Shown here: positions 1 through 8,503 of the stretch, one piece after another | How positions within the stretch are numbered: position 1 is the first letter of the stretch | Layout: every line of letters starts with the position of its first letter | From: Acuticoccus sediminis | Lineage (GTDB): Bacteria; Pseudomonadota; Alphaproteobacteria; Rhizobiales; Amorphaceae | Length of the DNA stretch: 64,000 nt | Direction: 5' to 3' | NCBI RefSeq assembly: GCF_003258595.1 | Contig: NZ_QHHQ01000012.1 | Span: 1 to 64,000, forward strand | Program-made: the position numbers and the translations under genes | Notes under the pieces: generated by a model | What the model saw: the letters and a program-made list of their open reading frames with translations, nothing else | Told to the model about the DNA's origin: nothing | The model's database searches: none

Positions 1-179
1 CACCTTGATGCCGCCGCTACCCGGCCCGGGGCCTCGTCTCCGCCCGGCCGGCTCCGGAAATCCGGCGCCGCGCCATGGCCCCCGGCGAGGGTCCGGGCCC
101 CCGCCGTCACCCCTGCGGCCGGGCGGGGCCCGCTTGCCCACACATATCCACAGCCGATTCCCGGCCGCGGGCGTTTTTT

Positions 180-1115
180 TCAGCGCCCCCAGCGCATCGC
201 GAGTCGGCTCTCGCGCATCAGCAGCAGCGCGCCGACGAGGAAGCAGAGCGCGCCCAGCCACAACGTGGCCGTCGAGGCGGCGGTTATCCACAGCGGCTCC
301 GGTCCGCTGGGGATAAAGGCCAGGACCGCGGAGGCCATGAAGGCGGCGCATCCGAGGAGGTTGATGGTCACGATCCACCAGTCGAGGTCCCTCGGCCGGA
401 TGCTCCAGTAGGCGTGGCCCGCCTCGATGTAGGCGAGGTATCCCGACACCAGGAACAGGCCGGAGCCGACCAGATCCGGCCCCCAGATGGCGAGCTCGCG
501 GACGAGCCACCCCTCGGGCGCGAGGAGCGCGTCGCCGGTGTTGAAGTTGAAGGCGACGGTGCCGACGAACTGGGTGAAGGTGCTGATCCAGCCCGGGCTG
601 TGCGGGTGCCAGCCGATGAGGGCGACGCGCCCCCGCCGCCGCGTCGCGGCCGCCGCGGCGGTGCTCGCGACCGCCGGATCGGGGTGGAAGGCGGGGGCGT
701 TCGCGGCCTGGAAGTGCTGCAGGTAGCCGGCCGTCGTGAACGGGATCGAGCCGAGGAAGAAGACGACGTTGATCGCCATCGTGGAGGCGCCACCGAACGT
801 CTCCGGGGCGAGCGTCATCGTGCTCCCGGCGAGGAACAGGAAGGCCCCCACGGCAAAGAGCAGCCCCGTCAGCCAGTTGTAGAAGGGCCGCTGCCAGAAC
901 GGCAGGGCGGCCGCGTCGAGCCCGCGCGCGGCCGGCTTCGTGCCCTTGCGGTGCTCGCGCGCCCGCCAGACGAAGGGCCGGCCGCCGTGGCGGTAGCGGC
1001 GCAGGGTGACGAAGGGCCAGGGCCCCTTGCGGTGCTCGTGCCCCCCGCCCGCCGGCGCGCCCGGCCCCGTCCCGCCCCCCTGGACGGGTCGGTCCGGCGC
1101 GACGTCAGTGCGCAA
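180..1115 (-). CDS. Polytopic membrane protein, YrhK-like, downstream of gadB
   Basis: A 311-residue protein that begins with about 70 charged, Gly/Pro-rich residues and then has five to six hydrophobic segments, at roughly residues 80-97, 112-131, 177-192, 212-229, 246-268 and 277-299. The patterns GxLLFxxGAxLFLxGS and [13 protein letters not shown] resemble YrhK-type membrane domains; that assignment is from memory and tentative. The motif EHRKG occurs twice in the N-terminal part (near residues 27 and 54). The only in-frame start I can find near the upstream gene is TTG at 1115, which overlaps the gadB stop by 11 bases, so translational coupling to gadB is likely. The exact start is uncertain. 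Function unknown; the operon position suggests a role linked to glutamate/GABA or acid stress. Confidence 0.7.
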   Translation of the reverse strand: MRTDVAPDRPVQGGGTGPGAPAGGGHEHRKGPWPFVTLRRYRHGGRPFVWRAREHRKGTKPAARGLDAAALPFWQRPFYNWLTGLLFAVGAFLFLAGSTMTLAPETFGGASTMAINVVFFLGSIPFTTAGYLQHFQAANAPAFHPDPAVASTAAAAATRRRGRVALIGWHPHSPGWISTFTQFVGTVAFNFNTGDALLAPEGWLVRELAIWGPDLVGSGLFLVSGYLAYIEAGHAYWSIRPRDLDWWIVTINLLGCAAFMASAVLAFIPSGPEPLWITAASTATLWLGALCFLVGALLLMRESRLAMRWGR

Positions 1116-2526
1116 ACCCGGACGCCTCTTCGCTGGTGAGCGGTGCGGTGATCGGGTGGGCCGCGAAGTGGGCGAGCGCGGCCTTCATGTCCTCGACGAG
1201 GAGGGCGCAGAGGTCGTAGCTGACGCCGTTGCGCACGAGAATGCGCTGGATCGCCTGGTTCTGGCAGTTGGCGGGCAGCGTGTAGGCCGGCACCTGCCAG
1301 CCGCGCACGCGCAGCCGGTCGGCGAGGTCGAAGAGGGTGAAGCCGGGGTCGGCCCCCTCCCTGATCTTCCAGGAGACGGCGGGGATGCCGCGGTTCATGT
1401 CGCCGCCGTAGACGATCTCGAACGGGCCCATCCCGGCGATCTCCCCGGCGAGGAAGGTGGCGGAGCGGTAGCAGGCGGTGTGGACCTTGCGGTAGCCGTC
1501 GCGGCCGAGGCGCAGGAAGTTGTAGTACTGGCAGACGATCTGCCCGCCCGGGCGGGAGAAGTTCAGCGCGATGTCGCGCATGTTGCCGCCGAGATAGTTG
1601 ACCCAGAAGACCATCTCGTCGGGCAGGTCCTTCTCCTCGCGCCACAGGACCCAGCCGACGCCGAGCGGGGCGAGGCCGAACTTGTGGCCGGACGCGTTGA
1701 TGGAGCGCACGCGCGGCAGGCGGAAGTCCCAGGGAAGGTCCGGCGCGCAGAACGGCGCCAGGAATCCGCCGGAGGCGCCGTCGACGTGGATCGGGATGTC
1801 GAGCCCGGTCTGCGCCTGGTAGGCGTCGAGGGCGTCGCTGACGGCCTTCACCGGCTCGAACTCGCCGGTGAAGGTGACGCCGAGGGTCGGCACGACGCCG
1901 ATGGTGTTCTCGTCGCAGCGGGCGAGCACCTCCTCGGGCGTCATGAGCAGGCGCCCCGGGTCCATCGGGATCTCGCGGTGCTCGACGTCCCAGTAGCGGG
2001 TGAACTTGTGCCAGCAGACCTGCACCGGGCCGGTGACGAGGTTGGGCCTGTCCGTGGGCCGGCCGGCGGCACGCTGGCGCGCCTCCCACCGGCGCTTCAT
2101 GGCGAGGCCGCCGAGCATGGCCGCCTCGCTGGAGCCGGTGGTGGAGCAGCCGACGGCCTCCCCGCCGCCCGATCCCGGCGCGCCGCGCGCGGCCGGGGCG
2201 TTCCAGAGGTCGGCGAGCATCGCCACGCAGCGCGCCTCGATCTCGGCGGTCTGCGGATACTCGTCCTTGTCGATCATGTTCTTGTCGATGCAGTCGTCCA
2301 TCAGGCGATGGACTTCCGGCTCCTCCCAGGTCTGGCAGAAGGTCGCCAGGTTCTGCCGGGAATTGCCGTCCAGCATCAGCTCGTCGTGGACCGCGGCATA
2401 GATCCGCCGCGGATCGCGGGAGATGGCCGGAAAGACCGACTTGGGAAGCGCGGAGGCGAGGTCCGCCGCGCCGTAGGTCTCGTCGTTGCCGCTTCCCGTG
2501 TCCTCGGAAAGGAGATCGTCCGCCAT
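1105..2526 (-). CDS. gadB: Glutamate decarboxylase
   Basis: A 473-residue PLP-dependent decarboxylase of the GadA/GadB family, converting L-glutamate to GABA and CO2 while consuming a proton in the cytoplasm. The family signature [10 protein letters not shown] is present with the PLP-binding lysine at about residue 282. Upstream are the cofactor-contact motifs HVDGASGGF (about 247-255) and [13 protein letters not shown] (about 128-140). Length matches the family (about 465). No glutamate/GABA antiporter gene is adjacent; instead a membrane protein gene overlaps the 3' end. A perfect 12-bp palindrome lies about 60 bases upstream of the start. Whether acid-induced, as in enterobacteria, cannot be told from sequence. 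Confidence 0.96.
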   Translation of the reverse strand: MADDLLSEDTGSGNDETYGAADLASALPKSVFPAISRDPRRIYAAVHDELMLDGNSRQNLATFCQTWEEPEVHRLMDDCIDKNMIDKDEYPQTAEIEARCVAMLADLWNAPAARGAPGSGGGEAVGCSTTGSSEAAMLGGLAMKRRWEARQRAAGRPTDRPNLVTGPVQVCWHKFTRYWDVEHREIPMDPGRLLMTPEEVLARCDENTIGVVPTLGVTFTGEFEPVKAVSDALDAYQAQTGLDIPIHVDGASGGFLAPFCAPDLPWDFRLPRVRSINASGHKFGLAPLGVGWVLWREEKDLPDEMVFWVNYLGGNMRDIALNFSRPGGQIVCQYYNFLRLGRDGYRKVHTACYRSATFLAGEIAGMGPFEIVYGGDMNRGIPAVSWKIREGADPGFTLFDLADRLRVRGWQVPAYTLPANCQNQAIQRILVRNGVSYDLCALLVEDMKAALAHFAAHPITAPLTSEEASGFAH

Positions 2527-2582
2527 CTCGTGCCTCTTTCGATTCGCATCGGGGTGGTCCCGGGAAAGAGGCCTAGCGCATC

Positions 2583-2594
2583 ATAAGATCTTAT
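2583..2594. promoter_or_regulatory. Perfect palindrome upstream of gadB
   Basis: ATAAGATCTTAT is a perfect 12-bp palindrome in an AT-rich island between hspQ and gadB, about 60 bases before the gadB ATG. Its place suggests an operator or part of the gadB promoter. The match is short and no regulator is identified. Confidence 0.3.
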
Positions 2595-2660
2595 TGAAAT
2601 CGTCGGCATCCCGGACCGGCACGCCGGACGGGGTGCGGGAGACGGCCCGTTGCGGCGGGG

Positions 2661-2975
2661 TCAGTGGACGCCGACGCCGGCGTCCTCGGCGCGGAGCCGG
2701 CCGAGAAGCTCGACCATCGGGGTGTCGAGGCCGAAGGCGTCGGCGACGAGGTTCTGCTCGGAGACGTAGGCCACCGACTCGACGCCCCGGTACTCGACGC
2801 GGACGCGGTAGAAGGGCTGGTCGCGGTCGGGGCGGTTCTCGGCCGGGATGGCCTGGAACCACGCCTCGGTCTCGGCGAACACGGGATCGGCGTCGACGAT
2901 CACGCCGGCATAGTCGAAGGTCCGGTGACGGACGGCCTGACCGATGTTGAAGCGTGCGGCTTTGATGATCGTCAT
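2661..2975 (-). CDS. hspQ: Heat shock protein HspQ (YccV-like hemimethylated DNA-binding domain)
   Basis: A 104-residue protein that matches HspQ along its length: FNIGQAVRHRTFDYAGVIVD at the N-terminus, then EAWFQAIP, DQPFYRVRVEY and VAYVSEQNL. In enterobacteria HspQ (YccV) binds hemimethylated DNA and acts as a specificity-enhancing factor for the Lon protease; the same role is inferred here. The ATG at 2975 is preceded by AGGA at good spacing. It is transcribed toward gadB with a 134-bp gap and is divergent from the GH8 gene at 3382. Confidence 0.93.
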   Translation of the reverse strand: MTIIKAARFNIGQAVRHRTFDYAGVIVDADPVFAETEAWFQAIPAENRPDRDQPFYRVRVEYRGVESVAYVSEQNLVADAFGLDTPMVELLGRLRAEDAGVGVH

Positions 2976-3381
2976 GATCCTGTCTCACTCTGGGCAGGTC
3001 CCGGGACCGGCGGTACACGAAGTCTTCGAGCGGGGGGACGACATCTTGGGGGCCTGGGCCCCGGCGTCGGCACCGCTCACGGTCCAGAACGCGGCAAGGG
3101 GGCGATCGGGTTTCATGGCGGAGCACCGCGAAACCCAGCTTCGTGCAAGATATCGCCTGTCCCGGCCGCGCCATCGGGGCGCCTGACCGAAAGATCGCGC
3201 AGATGACCCATCGGCGCTCAACATGTTTCACTTGAATGATTTATAGAGCTCTCGCATCATAACCGTCAGGGATCCCCGCGACGTCTTGCGTAAAGGTGGT
3301 ATACGCGCCGCCGACATCGTCGTTCGGGCCTCTCGCCGCGTTCTCTTCCCGTCCCGCATCGGGGGAAAGGTTCTGCGTCCC
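2976..3381. other. Divergent intergenic region hspQ / GH8 gene
   Basis: About 400 bases without a credible gene. It must hold the promoters of hspQ (leftward) and of the endoglucanase gene (rightward). The stretch 3215-3260 is distinctly AT-richer than its surroundings and is the best candidate for the rightward promoter. I see no convincing sigma-32 promoter for hspQ. Confidence 0.4.
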
Positions 3382-4575
3382 ATGGCCCGCACGACATCTT
3401 CGCTTGTCCGCCTCGTTGCCAGTCTCGCGGTCGCCGCGACCGTATTCGCGGCCGAAGCGACGCCCGCCCGCGCCGCGCCGCAGGCGCTGATCACCGCCTC
3501 TGCCGTGTCGACGACGGTGACGCCCGCGGAGTGGGCCGCCTACCGCGCCCGCTTCGTCCACGGCGACGGGCGGGTCGTGGACGTCGAGAAGGGCGGCCAC
3601 ACCCACTCCGAGGGGCAGGGCTACGGCATGCTCCTCGCCATGCGCGCCGACGACCGGGAGACCTTCGACCGGATCGCGGACTTCACCTTCCGCCGCATGC
3701 GCGGGCGCACGGACGGGCTCGTCTCCTGGCTCTACCACCCGCAGATGTCGCCCCGGATCCTCGACACCAACAACGCGTCCGACGGGGACATCCTGATCGC
3801 CTACGCGCTGATCCTCGCCGGGCTGAAGTGGGACGACGCGCGCTACCTCGCGGCGGCGATGCCCATGGTGACGGCGATCGGCGACCGCCTGCTGGAGCGG
3901 CGCGGCGGCTATGTGCGGGTGAAGCCAGCGGCGTTCGGCTTCGATCCCGGCCAGCACCCGGGCGGGGCCGTGGTGAACCTCTCCTACTATGTCTACGGCG
4001 CCTTCCTCGCCTTCGAGGCGGTCGACGACCGCCATCCCTGGCGCGAGGCCTGGCAGAGCGGGCTGATGCTGACCGAGGCCTCCCTCGCCGGGGACGAGCG
4101 CCTCGCGCCGGACTGGATCGCGCTGGAGGCCGGCGCCGCGCCGCGGCCCGCCCGGGGCCACGCCGCCAGGTCGAGCTACGACGCGGTTCGGGTGCCGCTC
4201 TACATGGCGCTCGGCGGCCGGGTCCCGGCCCGCTACTTCGCGCCGTTCGACCGGTCCTGGAACCTCAGGGGGCACGGCATCCCGAAGGACTACGACATCG
4301 CCTCCGGACGGGTGGTCGCCGAGATGGACGAGCCGGGCTACCGCGCGATCGCCGGGCTCGCGGCCTGCGCGGCGCGCGGCGTGCCCCTCCCCCGCGCGGT
4401 GCAGCGCTTCAAGCCGCGGACCTATTATTCCTCGACGCTGCATCTCCTCGCGCTGTCGGCCGCGCGGGCGCACTACGGCGGGTGCACGGCCCCCGCCGTC
4501 GCCTCGGCGGCCGGGCCGGACGGCGGCCCGAGGCAGGTGGCGCTCGCCGCGCCCGCCCGTCTGCGTCTGCGCTAG
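3382..4575 (+). CDS. Glycosyl hydrolase family 8 endoglucanase (BcsZ-like), copy 1
   Basis: A 397-residue secreted enzyme expected to cut beta-1,4-glucan (or a related linear glycan) in the periplasm, as BcsZ/CelY does beside cellulose synthases. Start ATG 3382 is chosen because it follows a GGGGGAAAGG ribosome site and opens a clear signal peptide (residues 1-32, ending near ARAA). GH8 signatures: HSEGQGYGM (about 75-83) with the predicted catalytic Glu at about 77, and NASDGDILIAYAL with the conserved Asp of DGD at about 134-136. C-terminal family motifs SYDAVRVPLYMA and YYSSTLHLL are present. No bcsA or bcsB is nearby. A second GH8 gene lies at 8504-9772. A large repeat element begins 28 bases after the stop. 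Confidence 0.93.
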   Translation: MARTTSSLVRLVASLAVAATVFAAEATPARAAPQALITASAVSTTVTPAEWAAYRARFVHGDGRVVDVEKGGHTHSEGQGYGMLLAMRADDRETFDRIADFTFRRMRGRTDGLVSWLYHPQMSPRILDTNNASDGDILIAYALILAGLKWDDARYLAAAMPMVTAIGDRLLERRGGYVRVKPAAFGFDPGQHPGGAVVNLSYYVYGAFLAFEAVDDRHPWREAWQSGLMLTEASLAGDERLAPDWIALEAGAAPRPARGHAARSSYDAVRVPLYMALGGRVPARYFAPFDRSWNLRGHGIPKDYDIASGRVVAEMDEPGYRAIAGLAACAARGVPLPRAVQRFKPRTYYSSTLHLLALSAARAHYGGCTAPAVASAAGPDGGPRQVALAAPARLRLR

Positions 4576-4603
4576 GGCCGGGACCTCGGTCCGGTTCCGG
4601 GAG

Positions 4604-4837
4604 GCCGGAGCCTCCGGCGGGCTCGGGACCCACCAGCGATCAGGTCCCGCCTGACCGCCGGAACCGCCGTCGCGCTTGCCCCCTGGCAGCGTCCGCGACC
4701 CGGCGCAAGGGCAAGCGGCTTCGCCGGCCTCCGGCCCCTTGCACCGGCTCCCGGACACTGCCTTTCAGGGGGCGCGACGGCGGCTCCGACGATCAGGCTC
4801 CCGCCCCGGATGGCGTGAGCGCCGCGCAAGGGGAGCG
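4604..4837 (+). repeat. Dispersed ~230-bp inverted-repeat element, copy A
   Basis: First of seven near-identical intergenic elements. It starts with the short palindrome GCCGGAGCCTCCGGC, passes through two long imperfectly complementary arms (left arm GCCGTCGCGCTTGCC..., right arm ...GGGGGCGCGACGGCGGC) around a GGCTTCGCCGG core, and ends near GCGCCGCGCAAGGGGAGCG. Here it lies between the 3' end of the GH8 gene and the 3' end of the convergent glycosyltransferase gene. A RIME/REP-like element or bidirectional terminator is the likely class. Confidence 0.9.
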
Positions 4838-4963
4838 TTGCCCCTATGGAGGGCACGCCTCGCGGACATTCGCAGCCGGGGCCTCTGCGCTGCGCCGGAT
4901 GCGCCGGATGTTCCGGCGTCTCGAGAACGTGGGGCGCTCCCTCCCCGGTCCGGAACGCGGGCC

Positions 4964-5725
4964 TCACCCCGTCTCCTCGCCGCGCGCGAAGAACTGGCCG
5001 ACCTTGCGCAGCGGCTTGGCGACGAGCGCCCGGTCGACCCGGCCGGACCCGAGCCAGCGCCGGCGCGCCATCAGCGCCTCGAGATTGTGCCGGAGATGGG
5101 CCGCGAGGGAGGCCGTGCTGGCACCCCCCGTCATCATGTCGACGAGGACGCCGCGAACCCTCGCGATCCGGAAGTCGTGGAGCTCGACGGCGCGCAGCAT
5201 GTAGTCGTAGTCGGCCGCCGTCTCCAGCGAGAGGTCGAAGGGACCGACCGCCTCGGCGACCGCCCGGCGGACGTAGAAGGTGGGGTGGGCGGGCATCCAG
5301 CCGGAGCGGAAGCCCCCCGCGGCCTCCGCCGGGGCGCGCCAGCGGCGCACGACCCGCTTGCGCCCGTGGTCGGCGACGAAGTCGAGGTCGCCGTGCACGA
5401 TGTCGGCATGGCGCAGGGCGTCGGCGATGCGCGAGAGGGCGGTGCGGTCGTGATAGGCGTCGTCGGCGTTGAGGACGCCGACCGCCTCGCCCCGGTAGCG
5501 GCGGAGGCCGGCGTTCAGCGCGTCGTACATGCCCCGGTCGGGCGCCGAGGCGACGCGGATGCGCGGATCGCCGAACCGGGCGACCATGCCGAGAGTACCA
5601 TCTGTGGATGCACCGTCGAGGATCAGGTGCTCGAAGTCCGCGTGGTCCTGGGCGAGGACGCTCTCGATCGTGTGCGCGATCGTCGCCGAGGCGTTCCGGC
5701 AGGGGGTCAATATGCTGATCTTCAT
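4964..5725 (-). CDS. Family 2 glycosyltransferase
   Basis: A 253-residue GT-A fold, family 2 glycosyltransferase, expected to transfer a nucleotide-activated sugar onto a surface glycan in the cytoplasm. The N-terminus MKISILTPCRN is the typical first beta strand, followed by HLILDGASTDGT, SAPDRGMYDALNAGL and the DxD-type metal motif in LNADDAYHDR. There is no membrane segment. It is convergent with the GH8 gene, with repeat copy A between them. Its relatives are the WcaA-like enzymes; the sugar and acceptor cannot be predicted. The glycosyltransferase at 62105-63769 has the same N-terminal layout (FYAMNEAA, FMNAGD). Confidence 0.92.
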   Translation of the reverse strand: MKISILTPCRNASATIAHTIESVLAQDHADFEHLILDGASTDGTLGMVARFGDPRIRVASAPDRGMYDALNAGLRRYRGEAVGVLNADDAYHDRTALSRIADALRHADIVHGDLDFVADHGRKRVVRRWRAPAEAAGGFRSGWMPAHPTFYVRRAVAEAVGPFDLSLETAADYDYMLRAVELHDFRIARVRGVLVDMMTGGASTASLAAHLRHNLEALMARRRWLGSGRVDRALVAKPLRKVGQFFARGEETG

Positions 5726-6073
5726 GGAATGATTTGCCTCCTTCCGGCCGGCCGTGCGGTCGTGCCCGCCAGCGCGCCCCGGAGACCCTCACGCGTCCTC
5801 CCGTCCCCGGAACCGGCCTGCGCCCTCGGAGCATCGATTCCATAGATACAATTTTAAAGCGAGTAATAAATGCAGCCGGTCCGGACGGCGGAGAGGCCGG
5901 CCGGCGCAAGGACCGGGCCGTGCAAGGGCAGGGAGGCGCAGGGACCGGGAGGCGCAAGGGCCGGGAGGCGCAAGGGCCGGGAGGCGGACGCGCGCGACCG
6001 CGGCGCGTCCCGTCCGGAACGCGCCGTCAGCCGTGCGGGCGTGCGGTGGCGCGGGAGCGCGGCCGCAGAGGCG
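5726..6073. other. Intergenic region with 16-bp tandem repeats
   Basis: About 350 bases without a credible gene. Positions 5931-5988 hold 3.6 tandem copies of a 16-bp unit of the form GGGAGGCGCAAGGGCC, with looser copies just upstream (5896-5930). An AT-rich island around 5842-5870 may hold the promoter of the leftward glycosyltransferase gene. Confidence 0.6.
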
Positions 6074-7288
6074 CTACTGGACGTTCTCGCAGAAGGCGGC
6101 CGCGCCGGCGCCGGGCTCGCCCGCGCGCGGCCCCGTCTCGGGCGCGAACTGCATCTCCAGCATCGCCCCGTTGATCGGCCGGCCGAGGCCGTAGCCCTGC
6201 AGGTGCGAGCAGCCGCAGCTCAGCGCCTCGCGCATGATCTCGTAGCTCTCCACGCCCTCGGCGCACACGCTCATGCCGAGCGAGTGGGCGAGCGCCGCCG
6301 TCGAGGACAGGATGCTGCGCGCGTCCTCGTCCTTGTCGGCCCGCACGACGAAGGAGCGGTCGATCTTGATCTGGTCGAAGAGGCCGCCCTGCAGGCGCTT
6401 CAGCGAGGAATAGCCGATGCCGAAGTCGTCCACGCTGATGGAGTAGCCGCGCATCTTGAGGCGCATCAGGACCGCCTTGTCGTCCAGCAGGGAGGCGAAC
6501 TCGCCCTCCTCGGTCAGCTCGAGGATGATCTGGCTCGGGTCGACGTCGTGGCGCTGGGTGATGTCCTCGATGAGGCGGGGCAATTCGCGGTTGCCGAGCA
6601 GGAGCGGCGGGATGTTCACCGCGACGCGCGGGGTGAAGCCGCTCTGCCGCCAGGTCAGGATCTGCTCGCACACCAGGGTCAGCATCGCGCAGGTGAAGCG
6701 CTCCCAGGTGGCGACCGAATGGATCCGCGGCAGGAAGTCCCCCGGCATCAGCAGGCCGGCGACGGGGTGCTCCCAGCGCGCCAGCGCCTCCACGCTCCAC
6801 AGCGACAGGCGCCGCCCCTCGGAGACGGAGAAGATCGGCTGGTAGTGGGCCCGCAGCTGGCCCTCCGCGAGGGCGGTCTCGATGTCGTAGTCGTCCGGCT
6901 CGCCTTCGAGGCGGCCGATGTGCTCGCAGATGCACGCCTCGAGCGCGGCGAAGTCGATCGGCTTGCCGAACACGCCGATGACGTCGACCCCGTACTCCTT
7001 GGCGAGGGCGCAGGCGAGCTGGCGGGTGCGCTCGTCCTGACCGCTGACCAGCACCAGGGCGGGACGCCCCTCGAGGCCCGCGAGCTTGGCGAAGAACTCC
7101 ACGCCGTCGCAGTCGGGCATGATGAGGTCGCAGACGACGACGTCGACCGGCGAGCGGGCGAGCTCGTCGATCAGCTCCAGCCCGTTCCCCCAGACCGAGG
7201 TCGACAGACCCGCGCTGGACAGCACCATCGACAAAAGCGTGCGGATGTCCGCCTCGTCATCGAGAATGGCGACACGCTTCGATGTCAT
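6074..7288 (-). CDS. Receiver-EAL protein, cyclic-di-GMP phosphodiesterase
   Basis: A 404-residue two-domain protein: an N-terminal receiver (about residues 1-125, with VAILDDEADIRTLL and the phosphoacceptor region VVVCDLIMPDCDG) and a C-terminal EAL domain. All main EAL motifs are intact: SVEALARW, VNIPP, ILELTEEGEF, DDFGIGYSSL, IKIDRSFV, AEGVES and LQGYGLGRP. It should therefore hydrolyse c-di-GMP under control of a histidine kinase. The start at 7288 is chosen for its AGGAGAGGAA ribosome site; longer readings upstream lack domain support. It sits between two GH8 genes and downstream of an OmpR-type regulator, which fits control of an exopolysaccharide. No GGDEF domain is present. Confidence 0.93.
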   Translation of the reverse strand: MTSKRVAILDDEADIRTLLSMVLSSAGLSTSVWGNGLELIDELARSPVDVVVCDLIMPDCDGVEFFAKLAGLEGRPALVLVSGQDERTRQLACALAKEYGVDVIGVFGKPIDFAALEACICEHIGRLEGEPDDYDIETALAEGQLRAHYQPIFSVSEGRRLSLWSVEALARWEHPVAGLLMPGDFLPRIHSVATWERFTCAMLTLVCEQILTWRQSGFTPRVAVNIPPLLLGNRELPRLIEDITQRHDVDPSQIILELTEEGEFASLLDDKAVLMRLKMRGYSISVDDFGIGYSSLKRLQGGLFDQIKIDRSFVVRADKDEDARSILSSTAALAHSLGMSVCAEGVESYEIMREALSCGCSHLQGYGLGRPINGAMLEMQFAPETGPRAGEPGAGAAAFCENVQ

Positions 7289-7515
7289 CACTCGTTTCCT
7301 CTCCTGGACTGCGCTCGACCGCGGGACCGGACCGGTCCCCCCGCGCGCATGGGCGCAGACGATTCTCTGGTGACCTGTCCACGCCGCGGTGGACCGTCGC
7401 GCCGCTTGGCTGGGGCACACGTCCCGCCCGGGTGGGACCACGGGAGCGGGACGATCGTGCCCCGGTCTCAGAACGCCCGAGCATCCCGTCCGTCCCCGGC
7501 CGGGCGCGCGGTGCT

Positions 7516-8349
7516 CTAGTCGATGACGTAGCCGACCCGGTGGACCGTGCGGATGATCGGCTCGTTGTCGGACCGCAGCTTGCGGCGAATGCTCGACACG
7601 TGCACGTCGATGCGGCGGTCGAGCGGATCGCGATGCCCGGCGCCGACGACGAAGTTGTAGATGTCGTCCCGCGACAGGACCTGGCCGCGCCGCTCCAGCA
7701 GCACCTGGAGGGTGCGGAACTCCGGCTCGGACAGGTAGGGGCTCTTCTTGTCGGACGCGCGGGTGACGGAGCGGCCGGCGATATCGACCGTCCAGCCGGC
7801 CACCTGGTAGGTGGTGGGCGCCTCGGTCACCACCGACACCGCGCTGGAGACGCGGCGGGCGTGGCGCTTGACGCGGGCGACGAACTCGCGCGCCTCGAAG
7901 GGTTTGACGATGTAGTCGTCGGCGCCGAGCTCGATGCCGACGACGCGGTCCATCGAGGTGCCGCGGCCGGAGACCACCACCACCGCGGTCGACGGCTTGT
8001 CGGCGAGCATCCGCACGAAGTCGAGGCCGTCGCCGTCGCTGAGGCGCAGGTCGACGAGGGCGACGGTGAAGCTCTGCCGCTCGATCAGGGTGTAGGCTTC
8101 CGCCAGATGACCCGCACAGGAGACGGCGAAGCCCTCGTCCTCGAGCAGGGTCGCGATGATCTCCCGGATGCTCGGATCATCTTCGAGGACCAGAACCGAG
8201 GATTGCGATTTGCCGTGAGTCGACGACTTATCCTGCCGTGTCAATTTATCTGCGGACGGTGTATCGAACGAATACACAGCGCGGCCTCCGGGAGCGATCC
8301 GAACCGCAGATGCCGTATTCAGACCATCAATCACTCCCATAAATGGCAT
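7516..8349 (-). CDS. OmpR-family response regulator
   Basis: A 277-residue regulator with a receiver domain (about 51-165; acidic pair LEDD, phosphoacceptor Asp about 100 in ALVDLRL, conserved Lys in YIVKPFEAREF) and a winged-helix DNA-binding domain (about 180-277; SEPEFRTLQVLLERRGQVLSR, DVHVSSIRRKL, RTVHRVGYV). The first 45-50 residues precede the receiver and are not part of either domain, so the true start may be further in; no in-frame alternative with a good ribosome site was found. The gap to the EAL gene downstream is 227 bases, so co-transcription is possible. Its cognate kinase may be the hybrid kinase at 10361-12808, but that protein carries its own receiver. Confidence 0.92.
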   Translation of the reverse strand: MPFMGVIDGLNTASAVRIAPGGRAVYSFDTPSADKLTRQDKSSTHGKSQSSVLVLEDDPSIREIIATLLEDEGFAVSCAGHLAEAYTLIERQSFTVALVDLRLSDGDGLDFVRMLADKPSTAVVVVSGRGTSMDRVVGIELGADDYIVKPFEAREFVARVKRHARRVSSAVSVVTEAPTTYQVAGWTVDIAGRSVTRASDKKSPYLSEPEFRTLQVLLERRGQVLSRDDIYNFVVGAGHRDPLDRRIDVHVSSIRRKLRSDNEPIIRTVHRVGYVID

Positions 8350-8503
8350 TTTTCAACCGCCACCGTCAACGAAACTGATTTTCGATCGCGCAGAATTCCG
8401 TCACGAATAGGACTTTCGTGAAATAAGTTTCGCAGACGTTGCGCCGCCGCCACAGTCGTCCGTCCCGCCGTCGCCCCCCGCTCCGGCCAGAAAACGCCGG
8501 CGC

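Noticed and set aside
171-182. T-run at 174-180 as an intrinsic terminator
   Set aside because: It overlaps the end of the leftward membrane protein gene, and would serve only a rightward transcript for which no gene is present in the window.
4676-4836. A conserved short reading frame (beginning MPPGSVRDPAQGQAAS) present in several repeat copies, and another on the opposite strand
   Set aside because: Both strands stay open because of the GC content; there is no ribosome site and the start is lost or changed in some copies. DNA symmetry explains the conservation better than coding.
5931-5988. 16-bp repeats as replication iterons
   Set aside because: They are nearly 50 kb from repAB, lie beside a glycosyltransferase gene and have no AT-rich opening region next to them.
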